64,000 nucleotides of DNA, taken from positions 310,001 through 374,000 of the forward strand of contig NZ_CP094466.1 of NCBI RefSeq assembly GCF_023347255.1, given 5' to 3'. The notes beneath the pieces were generated by a model. The model searched no databases, was not told the DNA's origin, and worked only from the letters and a program-made list of their open reading frames with translations. This document shows positions 1 to 7,832 of the stretch, one piece after another (within the stretch, counting starts at the first letter, position 1; every line of letters starts with the position of its first letter). The DNA comes from Faecalibacterium sp. I4-3-84. Its GTDB lineage: Bacteria; Bacillota; Clostridia; Oscillospirales; Ruminococcaceae. The translations under genes and the position numbers were made by a program.

Positions 1-120
1 CACACTGTTCGCGTCCACCTCTCCCAAAGTGAGAGGCCTTGGCAGAACCAGAAAGTTTTTCTCTTCGCCAGAGGCTCTCCCTTTGGGAGAGCTGTCGCGT
101 AAGCGACTGAGAGGGCGAGG
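1..120. repeat. Two inverted copies of a short dispersed palindromic repeat
   Basis: Positions 67-120 contain GCTCTCCC-TTT-GGGAGAGC followed by a second small hairpin, GTCGC-GTAA-GCGAC. The reverse complement of positions 1-43 reads the same core (GCC, then CTCTC-N-CTTTGGGAGAG, then TG and GCG), so two related copies lie head to head; the left one may continue beyond the window. The form resembles the short hairpin repeats scattered between genes in Oscillospiraceae, which is from recall and not checked. No coding frame here looks real. Confidence 0.55.
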
Positions 121-126
121 CCGTCA

Positions 127-169
127 ACAAAAAGAGCGCCGTACAGCTTCCAAAGAAACTGTACAGCGC
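127..169 (-). terminator. Rho-independent terminator of the hom-thrB-lysC operon
   Basis: Read on the minus strand, GCGCTGTACAG pairs with CTGTACGGCGC across an 11-bp stem with one G-U pair, then a TCTTTTTG run follows. It lies 23 bases past the lysC stop. Confidence 0.8.
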
Positions 170-191
170 ACAAAATTCATTTTTTTACAGA

Positions 192-1391
192 TCAGTCAAA
201 CAGCATATCGTGGATCGCAGAAACAGCCTTGTCGGCATCGTCGCGGTTGATGATGCAGGAGATCTTGATCTCGCTGGTGGAGATCATCTTGATGTTGATG
301 TTGTTGTTGGACAGTGCCTCAAACATCTTGGAAGCAACGCCGCTGTGGCTCTGCATACCGGCACCCACAATGGAGACCTTGGCGCAGGTGGTGTCCACGC
401 TCACATCGTTGAAGTGTGCACTCTCCTTCAGCACGCGCATGGCCAGATCGGCTTCGCCCTCAGAGCAGGTAAAGCTGATATCCTTCTTGCCGTCACGGCC
501 GGTGGACTGCAGGATGATGTCCACGTTGATGTTCTTCTGGGCCAGCAGACCGAAGATCTTGAAGCTCATGCCCGGCTCATCGGGAACGTTCAGAATCGTG
601 ATAACAGCAACATCAGTGTCTTTTGCGACACCCTTGATCAGCATACCTTCCATGTCTTTTGTAACCTCCTTGACCACCGTACCGGGCACGGGATTCAGGC
701 TGGAGAGCACCTCCAGCTCCACATTATACTTTTTGGCCAGCTCCACGCTGCGGTTGTTCAGCACCTGTGCACCCAGAGATGCCAGCTCCAGCATCTCGTC
801 AAAGGTGATCTCATCCAGCTTGCGGGTGTTGCGCACCTTGCGCGGGTCGGCCGTGTAAACGCCTTCCACATCGGTAAAGATCTGGCAGCGGTCTGCGTGC
901 AGGGCTGCTGCAATGGCAACAGCGCTGGTGTCGGAGCCGCCGCGGCCCAGAGTGGTGATGTCATCCATCTTGTTCAGGCCCTGGAAGCCCGCCACAACGA
1001 CCACACGGTTGCGCTCCAGCTCAGAAGAGATGCGCTCTGTCTCCAAGCGGGTGATGCGCGCCTTGGTATAGGCGCGGTCGGTGCGGAAGCCAGCCTGCCA
1101 GCCGGTCAGGCTGATGGCATGGCAGCCCAGCTCATTCAGTGCCATGGCCAGCAGCGAAATGCTGATCTGCTCGCCGCTAGCCAGCAGCATATCCATTTCA
1201 CGGGCCGAAGGGTTGTGGGTGATCTCCCCAGCCTTGGCGATCAGGTCATCGGTGGTATCGCCTTGAGCGGACACCACCACAACTACGTCATTGCCCGCGT
1301 TGTGGGTGTTTGCCACAATGCGTGCCACGTTGAAGATACGGTCACGGTCCTTCACCGAAGAACCGCCGAACTTCTGTACGATCAACGCCAT
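192..1391 (-). CDS. lysC: Aspartate kinase
   Basis: Phosphorylates aspartate to 4-phosphoaspartate, the first step toward lysine, threonine and methionine, in the cytoplasm. The 399-residue protein begins with the kinase signature KFGGSS (residues 7-12) and has the conserved aspartokinase core motif FTDVEGVYTADPR. A C-terminal pair of ACT-type domains (about 265-399) fits a feedback-regulated enzyme. The length is normal for a monofunctional aspartokinase. It is the last gene of the leftward operon with the ACT regulator, hom and thrB, 93 bases after thrB, and is followed by a terminator. Grouping with hom and thrB suggests threonine supply, but which amino acid inhibits it cannot be read from sequence. 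Confidence 0.96.
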   Translation of the reverse strand: MALIVQKFGGSSVKDRDRIFNVARIVANTHNAGNDVVVVVSAQGDTTDDLIAKAGEITHNPSAREMDMLLASGEQISISLLAMALNELGCHAISLTGWQAGFRTDRAYTKARITRLETERISSELERNRVVVVAGFQGLNKMDDITTLGRGGSDTSAVAIAAALHADRCQIFTDVEGVYTADPRKVRNTRKLDEITFDEMLELASLGAQVLNNRSVELAKKYNVELEVLSSLNPVPGTVVKEVTKDMEGMLIKGVAKDTDVAVITILNVPDEPGMSFKIFGLLAQKNINVDIILQSTGRDGKKDISFTCSEGEADLAMRVLKESAHFNDVSVDTTCAKVSIVGAGMQSHSGVASKMFEALSNNNINIKMISTSEIKISCIINRDDADKAVSAIHDMLFD

Positions 1392-1484
1392 ATCTTGTCA
1401 CTCTCCTCTTTTTGTCCCTTTGTCAAAAGGGGGTACACCGGGCGGAAGCGGTCAGCAGCGCCTTGCACTTTCCTTACCCATTTA

Positions 1485-2390
1485 TCATTCCACCGTTGCG
1501 CCGGTGTTATCGGCATCCAAACGCAGCAATGTAAATGCTTCACATCCGTCCAGACCTTCCAGCAGCTCCAGACCCTTTTCCAGCTTGGAATAGAACTTTT
1601 CGGCCTCCGCCTTTTCCGCTACGGCCATCACGGTGCTGCCCGCACCGGAAACGTAAACAGCCTTTGCACCACACAGGCGTGCCATATCGAACACTTCCTT
1701 GGAGCCGGGCATCAGCGGCATACGGTAGGGCTGGTGCAGCTTATCCTCGGTGGCAATGGCCAGCAGATCATGTCTGCCCTCGCAGAAGGCGGCGGGCACC
1801 AGCGCAGCGCGCGAAAGATTATATACCGCGTCCTTGTGGGAGACCTCTTTGGGCAGGGCCGCACGAGCGGCTTCCGTCAGCAGCTTGTAGTCCGGCACGA
1901 TGGCGGCAAAGCACAGCGTTTCATCCACATTGCGCTTGACCGAGTACACCTTGCCATCCTCGAACACGCTGCTGGTCAGGCCGCCCAGAAGAGCCGGGGC
2001 CACGTTATCGGGGTGGCCCTCAATGGAGGTGGCCAGCGTGAGCAGCTCCTGCGTGTTGAGCACATTGCCCAGCATCCGGTTTGCACCCAGCAGTCCCGCA
2101 ATGATGCAGGCCGAGGAAGAACCAAGGCCGCGCGCCATGGGGATGGGATTCGTCTGGGTGATCTTGAGGGGCGGGATCTGCTTGCCCACCTTCTCAAACA
2201 GCCCCTTTGCCGAACGGTACACGAGGTTCGATTCACCGCGCGGGATGCGGGTACCGTCCGCAGACGAGATATCCAGCACTTCGCTCTCTTCAAAGGTGAC
2301 CGTATTATACAGCGTCACCGCCAGACCCAGCGCATCAAAGCCGGAGCCGATGTTTGCACTGGTGGCCGGGACAGAAACCTTGATCTTCAT
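1485..2390 (-). CDS. thrB: Homoserine kinase
   Basis: GHMP-family kinase that converts homoserine to O-phosphohomoserine for threonine synthesis. The 301 residues start with the family opening VSVPATSANIGSGFDALG and carry the glycine/serine ATP loop GLGSSSA near residue 90. The length matches the family. The start ATG follows an AAGGAAAGG ribosome site. It lies 28 bases after hom and upstream of lysC. Threonine synthase (thrC) is not in the window. Confidence 0.95.
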   Translation of the reverse strand: MKIKVSVPATSANIGSGFDALGLAVTLYNTVTFEESEVLDISSADGTRIPRGESNLVYRSAKGLFEKVGKQIPPLKITQTNPIPMARGLGSSSACIIAGLLGANRMLGNVLNTQELLTLATSIEGHPDNVAPALLGGLTSSVFEDGKVYSVKRNVDETLCFAAIVPDYKLLTEAARAALPKEVSHKDAVYNLSRAALVPAAFCEGRHDLLAIATEDKLHQPYRMPLMPGSKEVFDMARLCGAKAVYVSGAGSTVMAVAEKAEAEKFYSKLEKGLELLEGLDGCEAFTLLRLDADNTGATVE

Positions 2391-2418
2391 AGCCGCCGCA
2401 CCTTTCCTTATTCCGTTA

Positions 2419-3654
2419 TCAGTTTTCTTCCGGCAGACGCTTAAGCACCAGCTTCACGCTGCCGCCCACGGCTTCCACCTTGCGGGCTGCTTCGGCCAGT
2501 GCCTTTTCGTCGGCTCGCTCCACAAAGTAAGCGCAGCCTTCGTAGCGTTCGTCCACCACCCTGCCATAGCCGTAGATGGCTTCCACCACCGCCGGAGCAA
2601 TGCCTGCTACACGCACATAATATGCAGCAGGAGCCGGGTCGGTGAGCATTCCCTCCACCGGCTCAGCAGGCTGCCAGAACAGGCTGTCGTGCACCTTGGA
2701 GCCATGCTTCAGGGCATCCACAACGTCGGCCACCACGGCGCTGGCGGTGGGCAGCTTGCCTGCGCCCTTGCCGTAGAACACCACGTCGCCCAGCATATCG
2801 CCCTTGACCAGCACTGCATTGAACACATCGTCCACGCTGGCCAGCTGGTTTGCCTTGGGCACCAGACACGGCTCCACACCGGCAGCCACGCTGCCGTCCT
2901 TGCCGCGCTTCATCCATGCGATCAGCTTGATCACACAGCCCAGCTTTTCCGCCGCTTCCACATCTGCCGTGGTAATGGCACGGATGCCGCGGGTGGGAAT
3001 GTTCTGGGGGTAGATCTGATGGCCGCACACCAACGAGGACAGAATGGCGATCTTGCGGCAGGCATCACGGCCGTCCACATCGTCGCTGGGGTCCTTCGTC
3101 TCGGCGTAGCCCAGCTCCTGCGCGATCTTCAGCGCATCGTCAAAGCCCAGATTTTCGCGCACCATCTTGGTGAGCATGAAGTTGGTGGTGCCATTCACGA
3201 TGCCCTCCACCTCGGTGATGACGTTTGCCGCCAGACACTGGTGCATCGGGGTGATGATGGGCGTACCGCCGCCCACAGAAGCCTCGAACAGGAAGGCACA
3301 GCCGTGCTCTTTGGCAAGGCCCAGCAGCTCTGCGCCGTAGGTGGCCACCATCTCCTTGTTGGAGGTGCATACGCTGCGGCCGCTCTCAAGGCAGGCCTTT
3401 ACATACGGATACGCAAAGCGGGTGCCGCCGATGGTCTCCACCACCACCTTGATCTCCGGGTCTTCCAGAATGGTATCGAAGTTCTTTATAAACAGGTGTG
3501 CATCCGGATGGTTTGAAAAATCCTTCGGGTCAAGGATGTACTTGACCTCCACCGGCTCACCTGCACGGCGGGAGACACCCGCAGCGTTGCGGCACAGTAC
3601 CTCGTACACGCCGCTGCCCACCGTGCCAAAGCCCAGAATTGCAATTTTAGCCAT
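2419..3654 (-). CDS. hom: Homoserine dehydrogenase
   Basis: Reduces aspartate semialdehyde to homoserine with NAD(P)H. The N-terminal Rossmann motif GFGTVGSGV (residues 8-16) and the conserved catalytic-domain segment with GILNGTTN-like residues (here GIVNGTTNFML) are present. A C-terminal domain of about 90 residues resembles the ACT domain of Gram-positive enzymes. At 411 residues it is close to the usual size. GAGGGAG sits 6 bases before the ATG. It is second in the operon, 30 bases after the ACT-domain regulator and ahead of thrB. Confidence 0.95.
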   Translation of the reverse strand: MAKIAILGFGTVGSGVYEVLCRNAAGVSRRAGEPVEVKYILDPKDFSNHPDAHLFIKNFDTILEDPEIKVVVETIGGTRFAYPYVKACLESGRSVCTSNKEMVATYGAELLGLAKEHGCAFLFEASVGGGTPIITPMHQCLAANVITEVEGIVNGTTNFMLTKMVRENLGFDDALKIAQELGYAETKDPSDDVDGRDACRKIAILSSLVCGHQIYPQNIPTRGIRAITTADVEAAEKLGCVIKLIAWMKRGKDGSVAAGVEPCLVPKANQLASVDDVFNAVLVKGDMLGDVVFYGKGAGKLPTASAVVADVVDALKHGSKVHDSLFWQPAEPVEGMLTDPAPAAYYVRVAGIAPAVVEAIYGYGRVVDERYEGCAYFVERADEKALAEAARKVEAVGGSVKLVLKRLPEEN

Positions 3655-3684
3655 TGTTGTTCTCCCTCGTTTTCTGAAGACTGC

Positions 3685-4116
3685 TTACAGATTGTACCCG
3701 CAGTGCACGCCTACCACCATACGCTGACGCGAAAGTTTTTCGGTCAGCTCTTCGGGAGTCATCTGCATGGTATCGGTGCGGATGGTGACTGCCACCAGTG
3801 CGGCACCGTTTTCCGGTGTGGACTGGTTGATGGTCACAATGCTTGCACCTGCGGCGCTGATGCCGGCCAGCAGGCTCTGCAGTGCACCGGTCTCGTCCCG
3901 CAGAGTAGCCATGACGGTGATCACCTCACGGCCATTCTCGGAGTCAAAAATGCAATCCTTATACTTATAAAAAGCGCTGCGCGAAAGATCGACTGCGCGG
4001 GTGGCTGCGGAAATGCTGCGTGCCTCCCCGCTGGCCAGAAGTTCCTTGGCACGCACCACCTTGAGAAAAACCTCAGGCAGCACCTGCGCATCTACCAGAT
4101 AAAAGCGGCGTTCCAA
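3685..4116 (-). CDS. ACT-domain putative regulator (UPF0735/PheB-like)
   Basis: A 143-residue protein of the UPF0735 (PheB-like) type. The N-terminal half (about 5-60) contains a helix-turn-helix-like stretch with the segment SISAATRAVDLSRSAFYKYK. The C-terminal half (about 66-143) is an ACT domain, which normally binds amino acids. I place the start at the TTG at 4116, because GAGGTG lies 6 bases before it and the family begins close to MERRFYLV. It is the first gene of the operon with hom, thrB and lysC, behind a strong promoter. An amino-acid-sensing role in controlling this operon is inference. Confidence 0.85.
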   Translation of the reverse strand: MERRFYLVDAQVLPEVFLKVVRAKELLASGEARSISAATRAVDLSRSAFYKYKDCIFDSENGREVITVMATLRDETGALQSLLAGISAAGASIVTINQSTPENGAALVAVTIRTDTMQMTPEELTEKLSRQRMVVGVHCGYNL

Positions 4117-4155
4117 CTTGTTCACCTCACAAACACAAGTGTTCTTGCAGTGAAT

Positions 4156-4184
4156 ATAATAGCATCCGGCCCCCTGCAATGCAA
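4156..4184 (-). promoter_or_regulatory. Promoter of the ACT-hom-thrB-lysC operon
   Basis: Minus-strand TTGCAT (-35, 4179-4184), 17 bases, then TATTAT (-10, 4156-4161), about 40 bases before the TTG start. An inverted repeat GCATCCG...CGGATGC (4162-4168 and 4190-4196) brackets the -35 and spacer. Confidence 0.7.
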
Positions 4185-4305
4185 GAGGTCGGATGCGTTT
4201 TTGTCAGATTATCCAGTTTTGCTGCGGCAAGCGCGGTATTTCCTTGCCGGATTCACTCCGCGCCGGTGCCGATAGTACGCCTTTTGTCCTTCATATGGCT
4301 ACAGA

Positions 4306-6831
4306 TCAGTCTGTATCCTGATTACCTGTATCCGCAGGAATGACAGCCTGCTCCGGTGCCGCAGTCTCCGCAGGTGCAGCCGCTGCAGGAGCTGCTGCAT
4401 GGGAGTAGTTGCAGGTACCAGGCAGATCATCGGCGCGGTAGTAGCCCACGGCGGTGCTGGGGCAGGAGCCGCCTGCCAGCAGGCCGCTCTGGGTGCAGTA
4501 GCGGCGCTCTACCACACCGGCAGAGGTCGGGAATGCCTTATACGGCAGGTCTGCCTGCACCTGTTCCATCAGCGCCTTCCACGCCATAACACAGGTACGG
4601 GTCTTGGCCTGCTGCTTACCCAGCGTCTTGGTCATATCATAGGGTGCATCGTAGCCCCACCACACGGCGGTAACGTAGTACGGCGTGCCGCCCACGAACC
4701 ACAGATCCTTTTCGTCGCTGGCGGTACCGGTCTTGCCAAAGGCTTCCATGCCATTGGAGTTGGGATAGCGGCCGCCGGCGGTGCCCACGCTGGAGTACAG
4801 CACGTTCTTCAGCAGGCGGTTCATCACATAAGCGGTATCCGGGGTCAGGGCCTGATAGCTGGTGGAGTTGTTCTCCAGATAGATATTGCCGTCACGGTCC
4901 AGCACGCGGGTATACAGGTGCGGGGTGGTGTACTGGCCATCGTAGAAGATCTGGAACGCAGCTGCCAGCGCCGTGGGCGTAACGCCATGGGTCTGACTGC
5001 CCATGACCATCTGCGCCAGACCCACATCGTTTACCGGGTCCAGCGTGTTCAGCTGCAGGGTGTTGTACACAAAATTGAAGATGTTGCTTGCGCCCACCAG
5101 ATCACCCACACGCACCGCAATGGTGTTCAGCGAGCGGGCCAGACCGTTCCACAGCGGCACATCACTGTTGTCGCCGTAGTTGCCGCCATAGTTGCGGGGC
5201 CAGCTGCGCCATGCGTTGGGATAAGCGCGCAGCTGCTTGTCGGAAAGGCCCATCAGGCCGTTCTTGCGGCAGTAATCCTCATCGCGGATCACCATATCCT
5301 GCTTCTGATACAAGGGCGAGTTGTTGAGCATGGTGGACCAGTTCACCAGACCATACTCTACACCCAGTGCATACGCACCGATAGGCTTGATGGTAGAACC
5401 CGTCTGACGAGTGACACTGTAGGCACGGTTCAGCGAGAGGCTCTTGTTCTTTTCGCCCAGACCACCCACAATGGCGATCACATTGCCGTCATAGTCCAGC
5501 GTGACCATGGCTGCCTGAGTACGCACATTGCGGTAATAGTAAACGGTACCGTCGTCGCCGGTGCGGGTCTTGGGCGTACCGTCCTCGTTCATCACCTGTA
5601 CATCGTCGTCCGAGATAGAGGTCACCTCTTCCTCATGCCAGCCGGCCGGGAAGTAGGCATCGTCCGTGTTGAGCATCAGGTTTTCCATGGCGGACTGCAC
5701 CTTGGTGTTCACAGTCGACTCAACGGTAAAGCCGCCGGTGTACAGCAGCTTCTGTGCCTCGGATTCCGAAATGTTTTCCTTGTCCATGATGTCCTGCACC
5801 AGCTCGGTGAACAGTGCATCGGTAAAGTAAGAGGTAACGGAAGAATTCTTCTTAGTATCCTCTTCCTCGGCCAGTACCAGCGGCTGGGCCGCTGCGTTGC
5901 GGTAGTCCTCTTCGCTGATCACACCCTGCTGCCACATGTTGTACATGAGGAAGTTACGGCGGTTGATCAGGTTTTCGGGGTTGGTGTAGGGGTTATAGTT
6001 GGTGGGGTTTTTGGTGATGGACGCAATGGTCGCACACTCCCACAGGGTCAGCTGGCTGACATCCTTATTAAAGTATTCGTTGGCCGCAGTCTGCACGCCC
6101 TGAATGGTGCCGGTAAAGCTGATGGTGTTCAGGTACGCTTCCAGAATGGTCTCCTTGGAATAGCTGCGGCTCAGACAGAGGGCGCGGTAGATCTCGCGCA
6201 GCTTGCGCAGTGCACCTTCAATGCCGCTGGCGCTCTTGTCGTCGGTCAGGTTCTTGATCAGCTGCTGCTCCAGCGTGGATGCACCCTGCTTGGAGCTGTA
6301 GATGGGCAGCAGGTATTCGTTGACCATTGCGCCGATGGTGCGCTTGAAGTTGACGCCGGGCTCGTTGTAAAAGTCCTTATCCTCGGTGCAGATGAACGCA
6401 TACTGCAGGTTCGTGGGGATCTGCTCCAGATCCGCCCACACGCGGTGGCTGTTGGAAGAGCGCAGCGTGGCATACTCCACCTGTGCACCGGTGTCCGGGT
6501 CGGTAGCCATCACCACACTGGACTGGCTCAGCTCAATGTTGTCCAGATCCAGCAGGTCGCCGTCGTTGGCGGTAGCCTGCACCACGTAATACACAGCACC
6601 CACTGCCACCAGACTGCCTGCCATGATGCCCAGACAAATCAGTGTAGCAATGGTTCGGCCAATGAAGCGCAGAATGGGATGTCTGCCCTTTTCACGGGGT
6701 TCCTTTGGTTCTTTGGGTTCCCGGCCGTGTTTGGGTTCCGGCTGGGACTCCCGGCGGCTGTTGCTCACATTTACCTTCCGCCCCGCCGGTGCCGGGGAAT
6801 GCCCCTCACCGGCACGGTTGATCTTTCTCAT
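4306..6831 (-). CDS. Class A penicillin-binding protein (transglycosylase/transpeptidase)
   Basis: Bifunctional peptidoglycan synthase anchored in the membrane. Of 841 residues, the first 50 or so are charged and proline/lysine-rich. One membrane helix follows (about 55-80). The GT51 glycosyltransferase has the motifs EDKDFYNEPG and KQGASTLEQQL. The transpeptidase has the catalytic STIK (about 477), SLN in ARSLNTIAV, and KTGTA (about 697). The tail is rich in alanine and glutamate. The ATG at 6831 is 17 bases from an AGGAGG, which is long. A GTG further in (VSNSRRES) has GGAAGG at a better distance, so the start is uncertain. It appears to be a single-gene unit, and I see no clean terminator after it. 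Confidence 0.93.
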   Translation of the reverse strand: MRKINRAGEGHSPAPAGRKVNVSNSRRESQPEPKHGREPKEPKEPREKGRHPILRFIGRTIATLICLGIMAGSLVAVGAVYYVVQATANDGDLLDLDNIELSQSSVVMATDPDTGAQVEYATLRSSNSHRVWADLEQIPTNLQYAFICTEDKDFYNEPGVNFKRTIGAMVNEYLLPIYSSKQGASTLEQQLIKNLTDDKSASGIEGALRKLREIYRALCLSRSYSKETILEAYLNTISFTGTIQGVQTAANEYFNKDVSQLTLWECATIASITKNPTNYNPYTNPENLINRRNFLMYNMWQQGVISEEDYRNAAAQPLVLAEEEDTKKNSSVTSYFTDALFTELVQDIMDKENISESEAQKLLYTGGFTVESTVNTKVQSAMENLMLNTDDAYFPAGWHEEEVTSISDDDVQVMNEDGTPKTRTGDDGTVYYYRNVRTQAAMVTLDYDGNVIAIVGGLGEKNKSLSLNRAYSVTRQTGSTIKPIGAYALGVEYGLVNWSTMLNNSPLYQKQDMVIRDEDYCRKNGLMGLSDKQLRAYPNAWRSWPRNYGGNYGDNSDVPLWNGLARSLNTIAVRVGDLVGASNIFNFVYNTLQLNTLDPVNDVGLAQMVMGSQTHGVTPTALAAAFQIFYDGQYTTPHLYTRVLDRDGNIYLENNSTSYQALTPDTAYVMNRLLKNVLYSSVGTAGGRYPNSNGMEAFGKTGTASDEKDLWFVGGTPYYVTAVWWGYDAPYDMTKTLGKQQAKTRTCVMAWKALMEQVQADLPYKAFPTSAGVVERRYCTQSGLLAGGSCPSTAVGYYRADDLPGTCNYSHAAAPAAAAPAETAAPEQAVIPADTGNQDTD

Positions 6832-7100
6832 ATCGGAGATAGAAATCGCCTCCTAACATTCAGGCTGCTTTTTCAGCGCCATGCGCTGGTACTTTTCCAT
6901 CAAAGCGCACAGAACTGCACGCAATACCATATTATAGCACGTGCACAGAACGCGGGCAAGAACCAATCTTCGGCCCTGATAGGTCTAATCATCTGTAGTA
7001 TAACACAATCTGCCGGACAAAGTACAGCATTCCCGTGTGAAAATTGACTGCGCCCCCCTGTTTTGGGGCATACTTCAGCCGGAAAGGAGCGTGTTTCTCC

Positions 7101-7475
7101 ATGCGCAAACTGTGCACCTGCCTGTTCTACGGGCTGTGCGTATTCACCATCGTGTTCAGCCTGTTCTGGATGGCCCTGCCCAAGCTCAGCCTTCCGGTGC
7201 CCGACCCCGGCAGCGAAGCACCGCCTTCCTCCGCAGCAGACCTTGCTGCACAGACCATGCCGGAGCTTGCTGCCCAGAGCTACCGCCTGTGCGACAAAGG
7301 CGGGCGCGTAGCCGTTTACCGCTGTGGCACCAATGGCCAGCCGGATGTGCTTGTCACCGTCACCGGCATCTACACCAATCTTCTGCCGGAGAACGATGCC
7401 GTGCGCATCAAGCGCGGTGTGACCGTGTACAGCGAACGGGAACTGGACCTGCTGCTGGAAGATCTGGGCGGTTGA
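7101..7475 (+). CDS. Small membrane-anchored protein with BofC-like C-terminal segment
   Basis: 124 residues with an N-terminal hydrophobic helix (about 5-28), a proline/serine-rich linker, and a compact C-terminal part (about 60-124) containing VAVYRCG, TGIYTNLLPENDAVRIKRGVTV and a final Glu/Leu-rich helix. That part resembles the C-terminal domain of the sporulation protein BofC, but the match is weak and by eye. AAAGGAG lies about 12 bases before the ATG. It is divergent from the penicillin-binding protein gene. The function is unknown; the topology suggests a short cytoplasmic end and an extracellular domain. Confidence 0.75.
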   Translation: MRKLCTCLFYGLCVFTIVFSLFWMALPKLSLPVPDPGSEAPPSSAADLAAQTMPELAAQSYRLCDKGGRVAVYRCGTNGQPDVLVTVTGIYTNLLPENDAVRIKRGVTVYSERELDLLLEDLGG

Positions 7476-7519
7476 GTGCAGAATGCTCAATTTTTATCTA
7501 CTTTTACAAATTATTTTTA

Positions 7520-7548
7520 TTGACATTACGATATAGAAATTATATAAT
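7520..7548 (+). promoter_or_regulatory. Consensus sigma-A-type promoter
   Basis: TTGACA (7520-7525), exactly 17 bases, TATAAT (7543-7548): a full consensus match. It drives the small gene starting at 7608. Confidence 0.85.
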
Positions 7549-7607
7549 GACAATAGAAGTAAAGTTTCTTAACCGCCTGCAGCGATCATAAAAGGAAGTG
7601 CGTCCTC

Positions 7608-7778
7608 ATGTCAGAACAGATCACCCTCCATTACCAGTGCCGTCTTTGCGGCAAGCAGCTGGACCGCGGTATCCACCTCGGCCCGCCCAGCCCCGGCACC
7701 TGCAGCAAAGCCGCCAAGGTGGACGGCTTTCACGGGCCGCACCGCTGGGTCATTGTCTCTTTGCCCAAAAGTGCCTGA
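7608..7778 (+). CDS. Small CxxC protein of unknown function
   Basis: A 56-residue reading frame, short enough to be missed by length cut-offs. It has one CRLCGK motif near the N terminus (Cys 11 and 14) and a third Cys in PGTCSK, suggesting a metal-binding knuckle, though a complete four-ligand site is not evident. AAAGGAAG sits 9 bases before the ATG. A perfect consensus promoter lies 60 bases upstream and a strong terminator follows the stop, so it looks like a discrete expressed unit. I do not recognise the family. Confidence 0.65.
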   Translation: MSEQITLHYQCRLCGKQLDRGIHLGPPSPGTCSKAAKVDGFHGPHRWVIVSLPKSA

Positions 7779-7792
7779 TTTTTAACGCAAAA

Positions 7793-7824
7793 AAGACCTC
7801 CGGGAAAAGTGCCCCGGAGGTCTT
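7793..7824. terminator. Bidirectional terminator
   Basis: AAGACCTCCGGG pairs with CCCGGAGGTCTT around an 8-base loop, with T-rich sequence on both sides. It ends the small CxxC gene on the plus strand and the Na/Pi transporter gene on the minus strand. Confidence 0.85.
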
Positions 7825-7832
7825 TCTTAGTT

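Noticed and set aside
210-2444. Long plus-strand open frame of 744 codons opposite lysC and thrB
   Set aside because: It is the antisense of two genes with clear motifs, rich in His, Gln and Cys, and has no ribosome site. GC-rich third positions create such frames.
4162-4203. Hairpin GCATCCG/CGGATGC followed by GTTTTTG on the plus strand, considered as a terminator
   Set aside because: No plus-strand gene ends there, and it coincides with the minus-strand promoter, so an operator-like role fits better.
4399-7047. Plus-strand open frame of 882 codons opposite the penicillin-binding protein gene
   Set aside because: Antisense shadow; the minus strand carries all catalytic motifs of a class A PBP.
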